A stretch of 13,064 nt of DNA from Spirochaetota bacterium. GTDB lineage: Bacteria > Spirochaetota > UBA12135 > COTS27 > JAFLEE01. The stretch is taken from the NCBI GenBank assembly GCA_017302015.1, contig JAFLEE010000114.1:1-13064 (forward strand), read 5' to 3'. Below, in pieces: positions 6,090-13,064 of the stretch (positions are counted from its first letter, which is position 1; each line of letters opens with the position of its first letter). Both the position numbers and the translations under genes were made by a program. The notes under the pieces were generated by a model, which did not search any database, was not told the origin of the DNA, and was given only the letters and a program-made list of their open reading frames with translations.

Positions 6090-7529
6090 ATGATTTTCGG
6101 CATCGATTTCGGAACCACCAATTCGCTCATCGCCTACCTGGAAGGCGGCGAGGTCCGCCTCATCCCCGGGGCCGATGGGGCCTACCTGACCCCCTCCGTG
6201 GTCGCGGTGGGGAATCGGGGGGAGTTCATCGTCGGGTCCCCCGCCAAGGCCCAGGCGCTCCTCCATCCCGATCGGACCCTCGCCAACCTGAAGCGCGACC
6301 TGGGGACGGCCGACGACGTCGTCCTCGGCGGGCGCCATTATCCCCGGGTGGAACTCGCCTCCCTCGTCTTCAAGAAACTCCGCGACGATGCCCGCGCCTT
6401 CACCGGGGGCGAACCCGCCAAGGCGGTGGTCACCGTGCCCGCCTATTTCAACGACGCGGCGCGCAAGGCGGTGCGGGAAGCCGCGCACCGGGCCGGGTGG
6501 GACGTCGAACGCCTGGTCTCCGAACCCACGGCGGCCGCCATGACCCTCGGCGAGGGGCCCGACGAAGACGAGGCCATCGTCGTCTTCGATCTCGGCGGCG
6601 GAACCTTCGACGTCTCGGTGCTCATCCGCCACGGCGGGATCTTCGAGGTGCGCGCGGCCAGCGGACACAACCATTTGGGCGGGATGGATTTCGACCGCCT
6701 GTTCCTCGACCATATCGCGCAGGGCTTCCGCGCCGCCCACCGCATCGATCTCCGCCAGGATCCCCTGGCCTCCCAGAAACTCTCGGAGGCGGTCGAGGCC
6801 GCTAAGATCGAACTCAGCCGTCGGCCCACCGTGCGCCTCAAATTGCCCTTCATCTCGGCCAACGAGTCGGGGCCGCTCCACCTCGACCTCGAGGTTCCCC
6901 GCGGCTTGTTCGAGAACCTCATCGCCGACCGGCTGCGGGAATGCCTGCGGCTCACCGAACAGACGGTGGTGGAGGCCGGCCTCTCCCATGGGGATATCCG
7001 ACGCGTCCTCCTCGTCGGCGGTTCCTGCCTCATCCCCAAAGTCGCCGAGGGCCTCGCGGGCCTCTTCCCCTCGGCCCTCATGGACCTCGAGGCGCCTTTG
7101 GAGCGGGTCGCGCGGGGCGCGGCCGTGCAGGCGTCCATCCTCGAGGGGACGCTGCGCGACCAAGTGCTCGTTGACGTCACCCCGTTTAGCCTGGGCATCG
7201 AGATCGACCACGGGTATTTCGCCACCGTCATCAAGAAGAACACGCCGATCCCCGTGACGGAGGAACGGCTGTTCACCACGCTGGCGGACGACCAAAAATC
7301 GGTGGAAGTACACATCCTCCAGGGCGAGGGGCACCAATCCGCCGAAAACTTCAGCCTCGGGCGCTTCGTGCTGGAGGACATCCGCCGGGCGCCCAAGGGG
7401 ATCCCGCGCATCCAAGTGCGCTTCGATCTCGACGTCAGCGGCACCTTGGAGGTGAGCGCTCGCGACCTGGACACGGGGCGCAACCACGCGTTCCGCCTGC
7501 ACCATGCGGCGGTGGGGGCGAAGCCATGA
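6090..7529 (+). CDS. Short, lidless Hsp70 (DnaK-like) chaperone
   Basis: A 479-residue Hsp70-family ATPase. The nucleotide-binding domain covers about 1-355: phosphate loop GIDFGTTNS at 4-12, K68 in ANLKRDLG, VVTVPAYFND at 113-122, SEPTAAA at 144-150, second phosphate loop VVFDLGGGTFDVS at 164-176, HLGGMDFD at 195-202 and adenosine motif VLLVGGSCLIPKV at 306-318. The interdomain linker QVLVDVTPFSLGIE is at 358-371. The beta substrate-binding domain follows (NTPIPV at 384-389; residues 370-470) and the protein then stops, so the helical lid of about 100-130 residues in DnaK is missing. The position of DnaK Thr199 (GDTHLGG) is Asn194 here (GHNHLGG). Other acidic and lysine active-site residues are kept, so ATP binding is likely. 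The stop overlaps the J-protein start (ATGA), marking that protein as its co-chaperone. It is not the housekeeping dnaK, since no grpE or dnaJ is alongside and the lid is absent. Substrates unknown. Confidence 0.92.
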   Translation: MIFGIDFGTTNSLIAYLEGGEVRLIPGADGAYLTPSVVAVGNRGEFIVGSPAKAQALLHPDRTLANLKRDLGTADDVVLGGRHYPRVELASLVFKKLRDDARAFTGGEPAKAVVTVPAYFNDAARKAVREAAHRAGWDVERLVSEPTAAAMTLGEGPDEDEAIVVFDLGGGTFDVSVLIRHGGIFEVRAASGHNHLGGMDFDRLFLDHIAQGFRAAHRIDLRQDPLASQKLSEAVEAAKIELSRRPTVRLKLPFISANESGPLHLDLEVPRGLFENLIADRLRECLRLTEQTVVEAGLSHGDIRRVLLVGGSCLIPKVAEGLAGLFPSALMDLEAPLERVARGAAVQASILEGTLRDQVLVDVTPFSLGIEIDHGYFATVIKKNTPIPVTEERLFTTLADDQKSVEVHILQGEGHQSAENFSLGRFVLEDIRRAPKGIPRIQVRFDLDVSGTLEVSARDLDTGRNHAFRLHHAAVGAKP

Positions 7530-8290
7530 AGGGACCTTCCCACTACGAACTCCTCGGCCTCCATGCCGCCTTTACCGAGGAGGAACTCCGCACCGCATGG
7601 CGCAAGGCCGTCATGCGGTGGCATCCGGACGTGAACAAGAGCCCCCGCGGGGCCGAGTTCTTCAAGAAAGCTTTGGTGGCCTACCAAACCCTCCGCTCGC
7701 CCCAGACGCGCCGCGCCTATGACCAGGAATTGGAGCGGGAGCAGATCGCGATCCCCCGTAGCGCCGCCCGGTCGGCCGCTCCCGAGGGGGGCCGGTCCCC
7801 GAAAATGCCGTTCCGATTGCGGCATCTGGCGAATGAATGGCGGCTGCGTTTTTCGAGGTTTCCCTACCCCGAGGGCTACCGGGCGCCGAAGATCGACCCA
7901 TTGGTGCGGCGGCTCCCCAGGGAAGAACTCCGCCACCGCATCCTCCATAGCCGCAATCCGTTCGTCCAATCCACGGCCGCCACGGCCCTGAGGGCCCGCG
8001 GGGAATACGAACTCCTCTTCGACGCGGCCCACCATGCGGAAGGGCCCATCTTGCGCGAGCTGCTTCGATGCTTCCGGGGTCTTTCCCTACGGAGGGCCTG
8101 GCCGGCCCTCCTCCACCTCTATGAGACCCACCGCGGGAATATGGACCGAGATTCCCACCGGGAATTCCAAGAACTCCTGGATAGCCTCGGGCGCGATTTC
8201 ACCCATTGGCTCCTCACCCGCTCCTTGCGCCAGAAGGCGCTCCCAGGGGCCGCGGCGGCCGAGACCCTCCTCGCGCGCTACGGCACATGA
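7526..8290 (+). CDS. J-domain co-chaperone with helical C-terminal region
   Basis: A 254-residue J-protein of class C type. Residues 6-66 are a J domain: HYELLGL, then helix II ELRTAWRKAVMRWHPDVNK with the essential HPD at 33-35, and helices III/IV ending DQELE. There is no Gly/Phe region, zinc finger or DnaJ C-terminal beta domain. After a basic, disordered link (70-95), residues 96-254 are predicted mostly helical. Residues 135-200 have alternating short helices (RHRILHSRNPFVQSTAATALRA, then YELLFDAAHH, ILRELLRCFRGLSLRRAWPALLHLY) that resemble HEAT-type repeats, a possible client-binding surface. The ATG overlaps the Hsp70 stop and the TGA overlaps the recG start, so all three are probably translated together. 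The J domain would stimulate the adjacent lidless Hsp70. The C-terminal assignment is by eye and unproven. Confidence 0.9.
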   Translation: MKGPSHYELLGLHAAFTEEELRTAWRKAVMRWHPDVNKSPRGAEFFKKALVAYQTLRSPQTRRAYDQELEREQIAIPRSAARSAAPEGGRSPKMPFRLRHLANEWRLRFSRFPYPEGYRAPKIDPLVRRLPREELRHRILHSRNPFVQSTAATALRARGEYELLFDAAHHAEGPILRELLRCFRGLSLRRAWPALLHLYETHRGNMDRDSHREFQELLDSLGRDFTHWLLTRSLRQKALPGAAAAETLLARYGT

Positions 8291-10308
8291 GCCGCGGCGG
8301 GCTCGAGGCGCCGCTGACGGATCTCCCCGGCGTGAAGGAGGGGATCGCCGGCCTTTTCGCGAACCTCGAGATCCGGAAGATCGGGGAGTTGTTGGCCCAT
8401 TACCCCGCGCGCTACGAGGACCGCGACACGCTCTCCAGCATCGATGACGCGTGGGGAAAGACGGTGGAGAACCCGGGCCATATCGCGAGTTTCCTCGTCG
8501 TCTGCGAGGAGCGCGGCCAATTCACCTTCCGCGAACGGGAGATCGCCCGCTTCCAATTCAGCGACGGCAAGCGCCGCGTCGAGGTCGCCGCCTGGAGCCC
8601 CCGCCACCGCTTCTTCAAGATCGGGGGCTGGTACCTGCTCACGGGGAAACTCAAGGCCCTGCGCGGCGAACTGAGCCTCAACCTCCTGGACTACGAGATC
8701 TTCGACGAGGAGACCGAGGGGAGCCTCCACCTCGGTCGCATCGTCCCCATCTATCCGTCCACCGAGAACCTGGCCCAGAAGCGGATCCGTCAGGTCGTCG
8801 CCTCGGCCCTCGAGCGGGTGGAAGAGGAAGAGTTGGATTGGCGCCTGCCGCCCCACCTCGTCAAGGAGCGCCGCCTTGGCATCCGTCGGGACGCCATCCA
8901 CAACGTCCACTTCCCCGAGGGGCCGGAGGCGCTCCAAGCGGCCCGCTCGGCGCTCGCCTACGAGGAACTCTTCGCCTTCCAGCACGCCCTCGCGCGGAAA
9001 AAAATGGCCACGAAATCGGGGAAGGAGCCGGAGCGCTATCGGGTGCAGGCCCTCCACGAGGAGATCATCGCCAAACTGCCGTGGAGCCTCACCGGCTCCC
9101 AGCGCAGGGCCCTCGATGAGATCCTCGCCGACCTGAAATCGCCCGCGGTCATGCAGCGCCTGCTCCACGGAGAGGTCGGTTCGGGGAAGACCCTCGTCGC
9201 CCTGCTGTCCATGGCCTTCGCGGCGGGGGGCGGAAAGCAGGCCGTGCTCATGGCGCCCACGGACATCCTCGCGCGCCAGCACCACCGCGTCTTCTCGAAG
9301 ATCCTCGCGCCCTTCGGTCTCGAGACGGAACTCCTCGTCTCGGCCCTCCCCCCGTCCAAGAAGGCCGAGGTCCTGGGCCGGTTGCGCTCCGGGGAGGCCA
9401 AGATCGCGGTGGGCACCCACGCGCTCTTCCAGGAGGAGGTGAAGTACTTAGACCTGAAGTACGTCCTCATCGACGAGCAGCACCGCTTCGGCGTGGACCA
9501 GCGCGCCGCCCTCTGCGACAAGGGGAGCAAGCCCGACCTCCTCCTCATGAGCGCCACGCCCATCCCCCAGACCCTCTCGCTTTCGGTATTCGGGGACCTC
9601 GACGTTTCCGCCCTGACCGAGCGCCCCAACGCGGGGCCCGGGCGCCGCACGAAAATCCTTCCGCCCGCGGAGCGGGCCCACGCCTACCGCTTCATGCTCG
9701 ACCGCCTTCACCGAGGCGAGCAGGGATTCGTGGTGTTCCCCGCCATCGGCGAGAGCGGGGCCCCGGGGGCGAAGGAGGAGATGCGCAGCCTCCTCAAGGA
9801 GACCGCGCGCCTTAAAGACCTCGTCTTCAAGGCCGCCCCGACCGCGATGGTCCACGGCCAATTGCCGGATGACGAGCGCCAGCGGGCCATGGAATCCTTC
9901 CGCGCCGGGGAGGTGAAGGTGCTCTTCGCCACCACGGTCATCGAGGTGGGGGTGGATGTGCCGGGCGCCACGGTGATGATCGTGGAGTCCGCCGATCGTT
10001 TCGGCCTCTCCCAGCTCCACCAACTCCGCGGCCGCGTCGGGCGGGGCGAGAAGGCCGGCTTCGTGTACCTGCTCATCGGGGGCGAGGCGAACGAGCAGGC
10101 CCGCCGGCGTCTGGAGGCGTTCGCGGCCACCGACGACGGGTTCGCCATCGCCCAGATGGACCTCGAGATCCGAGGGCCCGGGGAACTATTGGGGACCCGC
10201 CAGGCCGGGATGTTAAGATTCCGTCTCGCCGACCTGGTGCGCGATTTCGACCTTTTGCGCCAGGCGCGGGAAGACGCCCAGACCCTCATCGCCAGGCCCC
10301 CATCGTGA
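8287..10308 (+). CDS. recG: ATP-dependent DNA helicase RecG
   Basis: A 673-residue superfamily 2 helicase that remodels stalled forks and branch-migrates Holliday junctions. Residues 10-145 hold the helix-hairpin and wedge/OB region, including the typical LLAHYPARYEDR at 35-46. Walker A LLHGEVGSGKT is at 292-302, motif Ia at 320-331 (LMAPTDILARQH), the DEQH box LIDEQHRFGVDQR at 394-406, motif III MSATPIPQT at 421-429, motif V TTVIEVGVDVPGA at 549-561, and motif VI QLHQLRGRVGRG at 576-587. The C-terminal RGPGELLGTRQAG is at 629-641. In motif III, Gln stands where Arg is usual (ATPIPRT). I place the start at the ATG in the ATGA overlap with the J-protein stop. A longer in-frame version from 8206 adds 27 low-complexity codons inside the upstream gene and no RecG sequence. 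Length fits the family (about 670-700). Confidence 0.96.
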   Translation: MSRGGLEAPLTDLPGVKEGIAGLFANLEIRKIGELLAHYPARYEDRDTLSSIDDAWGKTVENPGHIASFLVVCEERGQFTFREREIARFQFSDGKRRVEVAAWSPRHRFFKIGGWYLLTGKLKALRGELSLNLLDYEIFDEETEGSLHLGRIVPIYPSTENLAQKRIRQVVASALERVEEEELDWRLPPHLVKERRLGIRRDAIHNVHFPEGPEALQAARSALAYEELFAFQHALARKKMATKSGKEPERYRVQALHEEIIAKLPWSLTGSQRRALDEILADLKSPAVMQRLLHGEVGSGKTLVALLSMAFAAGGGKQAVLMAPTDILARQHHRVFSKILAPFGLETELLVSALPPSKKAEVLGRLRSGEAKIAVGTHALFQEEVKYLDLKYVLIDEQHRFGVDQRAALCDKGSKPDLLLMSATPIPQTLSLSVFGDLDVSALTERPNAGPGRRTKILPPAERAHAYRFMLDRLHRGEQGFVVFPAIGESGAPGAKEEMRSLLKETARLKDLVFKAAPTAMVHGQLPDDERQRAMESFRAGEVKVLFATTVIEVGVDVPGATVMIVESADRFGLSQLHQLRGRVGRGEKAGFVYLLIGGEANEQARRRLEAFAATDDGFAIAQMDLEIRGPGELLGTRQAGMLRFRLADLVRDFDLLRQAREDAQTLIARPPS

Positions 10309-11210
10309 AAGACCCAGAATTCCGGAAACTCTCCGAAACCCTCGTCGAAGCCTACCGCCGCGAGGCCCTCGAGGCCGCCCCCAAGGCGGCCGGGAAGGCC
10401 CCGCGCCCGCCCAAACTCCCCAGCCGCGAGGCCGTCGACCGAATCCGGAAACTCTTCTTCCAGGTTCTTTTTCCCGGGGTCTTCTGCGAAGAGGGCCTCG
10501 CCGGCAAACTCCGCTCGCGCACCCGCCGCCGCCTCGGCCTCCTGCACCGCCAACTCGGCGTGGTCGTCCACCGGCTGAGCCCCGGGGAACTCGAGAAGAA
10601 ACGGGCCCTCGAGATCGCCCTCGGGGTCCTCTCGGGCATCCCCGCCATCCGGGAGGAGCTGCGCACCGACGTCGCGGCGGCCCTGCAGAACGATCCCGCC
10701 GCGCGCTCCTTCGACGAGGTGCTCCTCGCCTATCCGTTCGTCGAGGCCATCGCGACCCATCGCATCGCCCATGAACTCTACCTCGCCGGCGTCCCCATCC
10801 TCCCGCGCATGATGTCCGAGCAGGCCCACCGCTGCACCGGCATCGACATCCACCCCGGCGCCTCCATCGGCCGGCATTTCTTCATCGACCACGGCACGGG
10901 CGTGGTGATCGGCGAGACCGCGGTCATCGGCGAGCGCGTCACCCTCTACCAGGGCGTCACCATCGGCGCCAAGAACCCGAAGAATAGCGAGACCCATAAC
11001 CAGCGCGGCGTGAAGCGCCACCCGACCCTCAAAGACGGCGTGACGGTCTACGCGGGGGCGACCATCCTCGGCGGCGACACCGTCATCGGCACGGGGTGCG
11101 TGGTCGGGGGGAACGTCTGGCTCACCCATAGCCTGCCCGACGGGGCCAAGGTGCTCGCGGCCCAGCCCGAGAACCGGGTCATCGCCGCCGACGGAGAAAC
11201 TCGGCTTTAA
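10305..11210 (+). CDS. cysE: Serine O-acetyltransferase
   Basis: A 301-residue serine acetyltransferase, which makes O-acetylserine from serine and acetyl-CoA, the first step of cysteine synthesis. The N-terminal 1-135 is helical and longer than in E. coli CysE. Residues 139-185 carry the SAT signature (LLAYPFVEAIATHRIAHELY, then DIHPGA with the catalytic-type H183). Residues 182-290 are the left-handed beta helix of hexapeptide repeats (IDHGTGVVIGETAVIG with H196, VTLYQGVTIGA, VKRHPTLKDGV, VYAGATILGG). The insert between the QGVTIG turn and RHP is longer than in CysE (AKNPKNSETHNQRGV). The C-terminus ends in Leu, not the Ile that docks into CysK in many SATs. The start is GTG in a GTGA overlap with the recG stop. 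The N-terminal extension resembles the longer SAT type seen in diverse bacteria. No cysK is visible nearby. Confidence 0.93.
   Translation: MKDPEFRKLSETLVEAYRREALEAAPKAAGKAPRPPKLPSREAVDRIRKLFFQVLFPGVFCEEGLAGKLRSRTRRRLGLLHRQLGVVVHRLSPGELEKKRALEIALGVLSGIPAIREELRTDVAAALQNDPAARSFDEVLLAYPFVEAIATHRIAHELYLAGVPILPRMMSEQAHRCTGIDIHPGASIGRHFFIDHGTGVVIGETAVIGERVTLYQGVTIGAKNPKNSETHNQRGVKRHPTLKDGVTVYAGATILGGDTVIGTGCVVGGNVWLTHSLPDGAKVLAAQPENRVIAADGETRL
11179..11210. other. Tail-to-tail overlap of cysE and the YkgJ-type gene
   Basis: The last 32 bases of cysE (+ strand, TAA at 11208-11210) are also the last 32 bases of the YkgJ-type gene on the - strand (TGA read from the TCA at 11179-11181). Both frames encode plausible ends: AADGETRL for cysE and AFKAEFLRRRR for the other. 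The two transcripts are therefore complementary at their 3' ends, with no intergenic space for a conventional shared terminator. Confidence 0.85.
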
Positions 11211-11592
11211 ACGCGGCGTGGTCCGCGTCCCGGAGCATGCCGCAAGTGCGGCGGCTCTGCTCGTAATGCTCCTGGTCCGAAGCCAGTCGCTCCCAGAAGG
11301 GCCAAGTGCGGCAGGCCTCCGGGCGGGCCTCGTAGAGGGTGCACGCGGGGCGTTTGCGCCCGCTGCCCGCTGTCGCCTCTTCTTCGCCGAGGAAGACGCA
11401 CTCCGCATCGGTAAGCACGGGGTTGCGGCATTTGAGGCTGAACCCATCGGGGTCGCGGTTGAGGAAGCGCACGCGCACGTCCTCGGGGCCCAGTCCCAGG
11501 TGCGCGGCCATACGCAGGAGGTCGGTTTCGGTCACCGGGGTGTGTCCGCGGCCCCGGCAGCACTCACCGCTTCTTTGGCAGGGTCGGATCAT
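11179..11592 (-). CDS. YkgJ-type cysteine-cluster (putative metal-binding) protein
   Basis: A 137-residue protein of the YkgJ/UPF0153 zinc- or iron-chelating family. Cysteines are at 5, 11, 12, 55, 65, 84, 94 and 117. The opening CQRSGECC matches the family's first cluster, and YEARPEACRTWPFW at 87-100 is its most typical motif (YxxRPxxCRxxP). The cysteines probably bind a metal or Fe-S centre; the cellular function of the family is unknown. I start at the ATG at 11592-11590 because the first cluster begins four residues later; a longer frame to 11688 adds only low-complexity sequence inside the neighbouring gene. No good Shine-Dalgarno is visible. The first 29 bp overlap the end of the membrane protein gene upstream on the same strand, suggesting coupling. 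The 3' end overlaps cysE, on the opposite strand, by 32 bp. Confidence 0.88.
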   Translation of the reverse strand: MIRPCQRSGECCRGRGHTPVTETDLLRMAAHLGLGPEDVRVRFLNRDPDGFSLKCRNPVLTDAECVFLGEEEATAGSGRKRPACTLYEARPEACRTWPFWERLASDQEHYEQSRRTCGMLRDADHAAFKAEFLRRRR

Positions 11593-13064
11593 CGCCGGTG
11601 GCCAGGCAGGTGACGAAGATGCCGTCCTGCCGCGAGGGGACGGGGATGAAGGCGACTTGGGTGACGCCCTTCCAATCCTCCGGGCCAAACCAGCGCCGGA
11701 GGAGCTCGGATTTCTCGGGGTGGCGGGCGATGTGGACGATCTTCCCCCGGGAGAGGAAGCTCGTCCAGAGTTTGTTCCCGTGGGGGATCGAGAGCCGGCC
11801 CCGGGTCGCGCTGCTCAGGCCGTGGTCCTGGAAGGGCACGTGGGCTTCCCCGTTGTCGATGAGGACGGCGATGCGGGCCTCCCGCAGGCGCGGGTAGCGG
11901 TTGAGCAGGTCGGCGGCGATCTGCTTCTTCAGGCTCCAGATTCCCTTGCGCTTCTGGATCGATTCGGCCAATTGGACGAGCGTCATGCGCGCGGCGCTGA
12001 CGCGTTTGGGGCGGGGAGCGGCCGCGCGGGCCGCGGGCTTCGGCACCTTGCGGGGGACGGGCGCGGGGAGATCGGAGTCCACCGAGTCGATGAGGTGGGA
12101 GAGTTTCGGGTCCGCGGCGGGCGGCGAGTCGAAGACTTCCGACGGGATCTCCGGCGGCGCGAGGGTCGGGGCGTCTTCCTCCATACTCGGGGGAACTTCG
12201 CGCCGGCGCGGGGCGAACACGCCGCTGGGAATCTCTTCTTGCAAGTTTTCGAGGGTCGGCAATTCGGGGGCGGCCCCGAGTTTTTCCGCATCCTCGGTGA
12301 GGTCGGGAAGTTCGGGGAGTTCCGCGAGGGCCGCCTCGGCCCGTTCGCCGAGGTCTTCCCTCGCCGCGCTCCGGGCGCGATCTCCCGGGTCCTCCACCGC
12401 TTCCGCGGAGAGGGGCGCAGGGGGAATTCCGAGGAACTCCCGTTCCATCGCCGCGCTGGCGCGGTGCGCCTCCATCGAGGCCTCGAAACGCTCCTGCGGA
12501 TCGCGGGAAAGGGGAGCCTCGCCCATGGGCAGAGGTTCGGGATCCCCGCCGTCCGCGCCGGCTTCCTCTTCCTTCGTCAGGACGAGGTAATTGAGGTAGA
12601 AGAGTGCGGCGACGAAGAGGAGAAGGGCGAGAAGCAGGACGAGGGAAACCGTGGGGATGCCCAGGCGATTATCTCGATACCAAACGCCCACGCGAACGGA
12701 AAAGGGGCTCAAGGTCGCCCATTGGAAACTCCGGCCGCGGTCCTCCAGATGATACTGGCCCCGCTCGGTCCGGTAGGTCTTCAGGTGCTCGTCGAGCCGG
12801 TCGAGGAGGGCCGGTTCGGGCGGCTCGTCGTCGAGGGCGCAGACGGCCATGCCCGCGGGGGTGAGGGCGATCTTTTTCCCGGGGGGATCGAACCGGCCCC
12901 GGAAGCCCGAGGTCTCCAGCAGATTGGCCCAATCGTAGTAGAGGTAGACGCTCCCCAGCCATTGCCCGGCGCGCTGGTGGGGGATGGCGAGCACGAGAGA
13001 GCGGCCCGTGGCATCCAGGATGAAGCCCTTGGCGTCGCGCTCGGCGGCGATGCGGCTCGTGACC
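11564..13064 (-). CDS. Membrane protein with extracytoplasmic sensor-like domain and GAF-like C-terminus, 5'-truncated by the window edge
   Basis: The frame is open through the right edge (499 visible residues, numbered from base 13063), so the GTG at 12994 is internal and the true start lies outside. Residues 1-130 look like the end of an extracytoplasmic domain: GFILDATGRSLVLAIPHQRA followed by GQWLGSVYLYYDW recalls the strand/helix order of Cache-type sensors. Residues 134-163 form one TM helix (VSLVLLLALLLFVAALFYLN). Residues 164-355 are a long acidic, Pro/Ala-rich linker. Residues 360-490 are a compact domain with alternating strands and helices (ARIAVLIDN, LSIPHGNKLW, GKIVHIA, VTQVAFIPVPS) that could be GAF-like. 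No kinase, methyl-accepting or cyclase motif is visible. The YkgJ-type gene overlaps its end. I infer a transmembrane sensor or scaffold; the family is not recognised. Confidence 0.85.
   Translation of the reverse strand, partial: VTSRIAAERDAKGFILDATGRSLVLAIPHQRAGQWLGSVYLYYDWANLLETSGFRGRFDPPGKKIALTPAGMAVCALDDEPPEPALLDRLDEHLKTYRTERGQYHLEDRGRSFQWATLSPFSVRVGVWYRDNRLGIPTVSLVLLLALLLFVAALFYLNYLVLTKEEEAGADGGDPEPLPMGEAPLSRDPQERFEASMEAHRASAAMEREFLGIPPAPLSAEAVEDPGDRARSAAREDLGERAEAALAELPELPDLTEDAEKLGAAPELPTLENLQEEIPSGVFAPRRREVPPSMEEDAPTLAPPEIPSEVFDSPPAADPKLSHLIDSVDSDLPAPVPRKVPKPAARAAAPRPKRVSAARMTLVQLAESIQKRKGIWSLKKQIAADLLNRYPRLREARIAVLIDNGEAHVPFQDHGLSSATRGRLSIPHGNKLWTSFLSRGKIVHIARHPEKSELLRRWFGPEDWKGVTQVAFIPVPSRQDGIFVTCLATGDDPTLPKKR

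Noticed and set aside
2483-6130. A 1215-codon open frame on the - strand across fliA, fapA and two further genes
   Set aside because: It is antisense to four well-supported genes, its product is low-complexity Leu/Asp/Glu/Gly/His-rich sequence without domains, and long antisense frames are expected in GC-rich coding DNA.
8206-8286. A longer N-terminus for RecG
   Set aside because: The added 27 codons sit inside the J-protein gene, have low-complexity Pro/Arg/Gly content, and the ATG in the ATGA overlap gives a normal-length RecG.
11187-11210. A short hairpin (GCCGA/TCGGC) followed by TTTAA at the end of cysE as a terminator
   Set aside because: The stem is only 5 bp with a 9-base loop and three T, inside two overlapping genes; too weak to call.
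9708-11447. A 579-codon open frame on the - strand opposite recG and cysE
   Set aside because: It mirrors the helicase and acetyltransferase codons, shows no domain, and overlaps the convincing YkgJ-type frame.
12992-12994. GTG as the start of the right-edge membrane protein
   Set aside because: The frame stays open for 23 further codons to the edge and those residues (GFILDATGRS) are part of the same extracytoplasmic domain.

Overview
The window is GC-rich, gene-dense bacterial chromosome with twelve protein-coding genes and no RNA genes, insertion sequences, CRISPR arrays or large repeats. No stretch longer than 28 bases lies between genes. The order flhF - flhG - small two-TM protein - sigma-28 (fliA) - FapA/DUF342 with a Jag-like N-terminus, with no chemotaxis genes between flhG and fliA, recalls the flagellar regulatory cluster of spirochetes. 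A GC-rich member of Spirochaetota is therefore my best guess. It rests on gene order and memory of those clusters, not on a search.

Region 1 (1-6082, + strand) is the flagellar block. It holds the 3' part of flhF (the gene enters from the left edge), flhG, a two-TM protein of unknown function, fliA, a FapA-family protein, a short highly charged protein, and a membrane-anchored coiled-coil protein ending in a helix-turn-helix. FlhF and FlhG form the GTPase/ATPase pair that sets flagellar position and number, and FliA drives late flagellar genes. The three unrecognised proteins sit among them and are candidate flagellar accessory factors.

Region 2 (6090-11210, + strand) continues in the same direction with no room for a conventional promoter or terminator. 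It holds a short Hsp70 that ends after the substrate-binding beta domain, a J-domain protein with a helical C-terminal region, RecG helicase, and a serine O-acetyltransferase. The last three junctions are ATGA or GTGA stop/start overlaps, which suggests translational coupling. Ten adjacent genes from flhF to cysE therefore look like one transcription unit joining motility, a private chaperone pair, DNA repair and cysteine synthesis.

Region 3 (11179-13064, - strand) converges on region 2. It holds a membrane protein entering from the right edge (extracytoplasmic domain, one TM helix, long acidic/proline-rich linker, possible GAF-like C-terminal domain) and, overlapping its 3' end, a YkgJ-type cysteine-cluster protein. 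The last codons of the YkgJ-type gene and of cysE overlap by 32 bp on opposite strands.

The most interesting item is the lidless Hsp70 with an Asn at the usual catalytic/autophosphorylated Thr position, start/stop-coupled to a J-protein with a non-standard helical tail, inside a flagellar operon. No wholly new system can be proved from the sequence alone.
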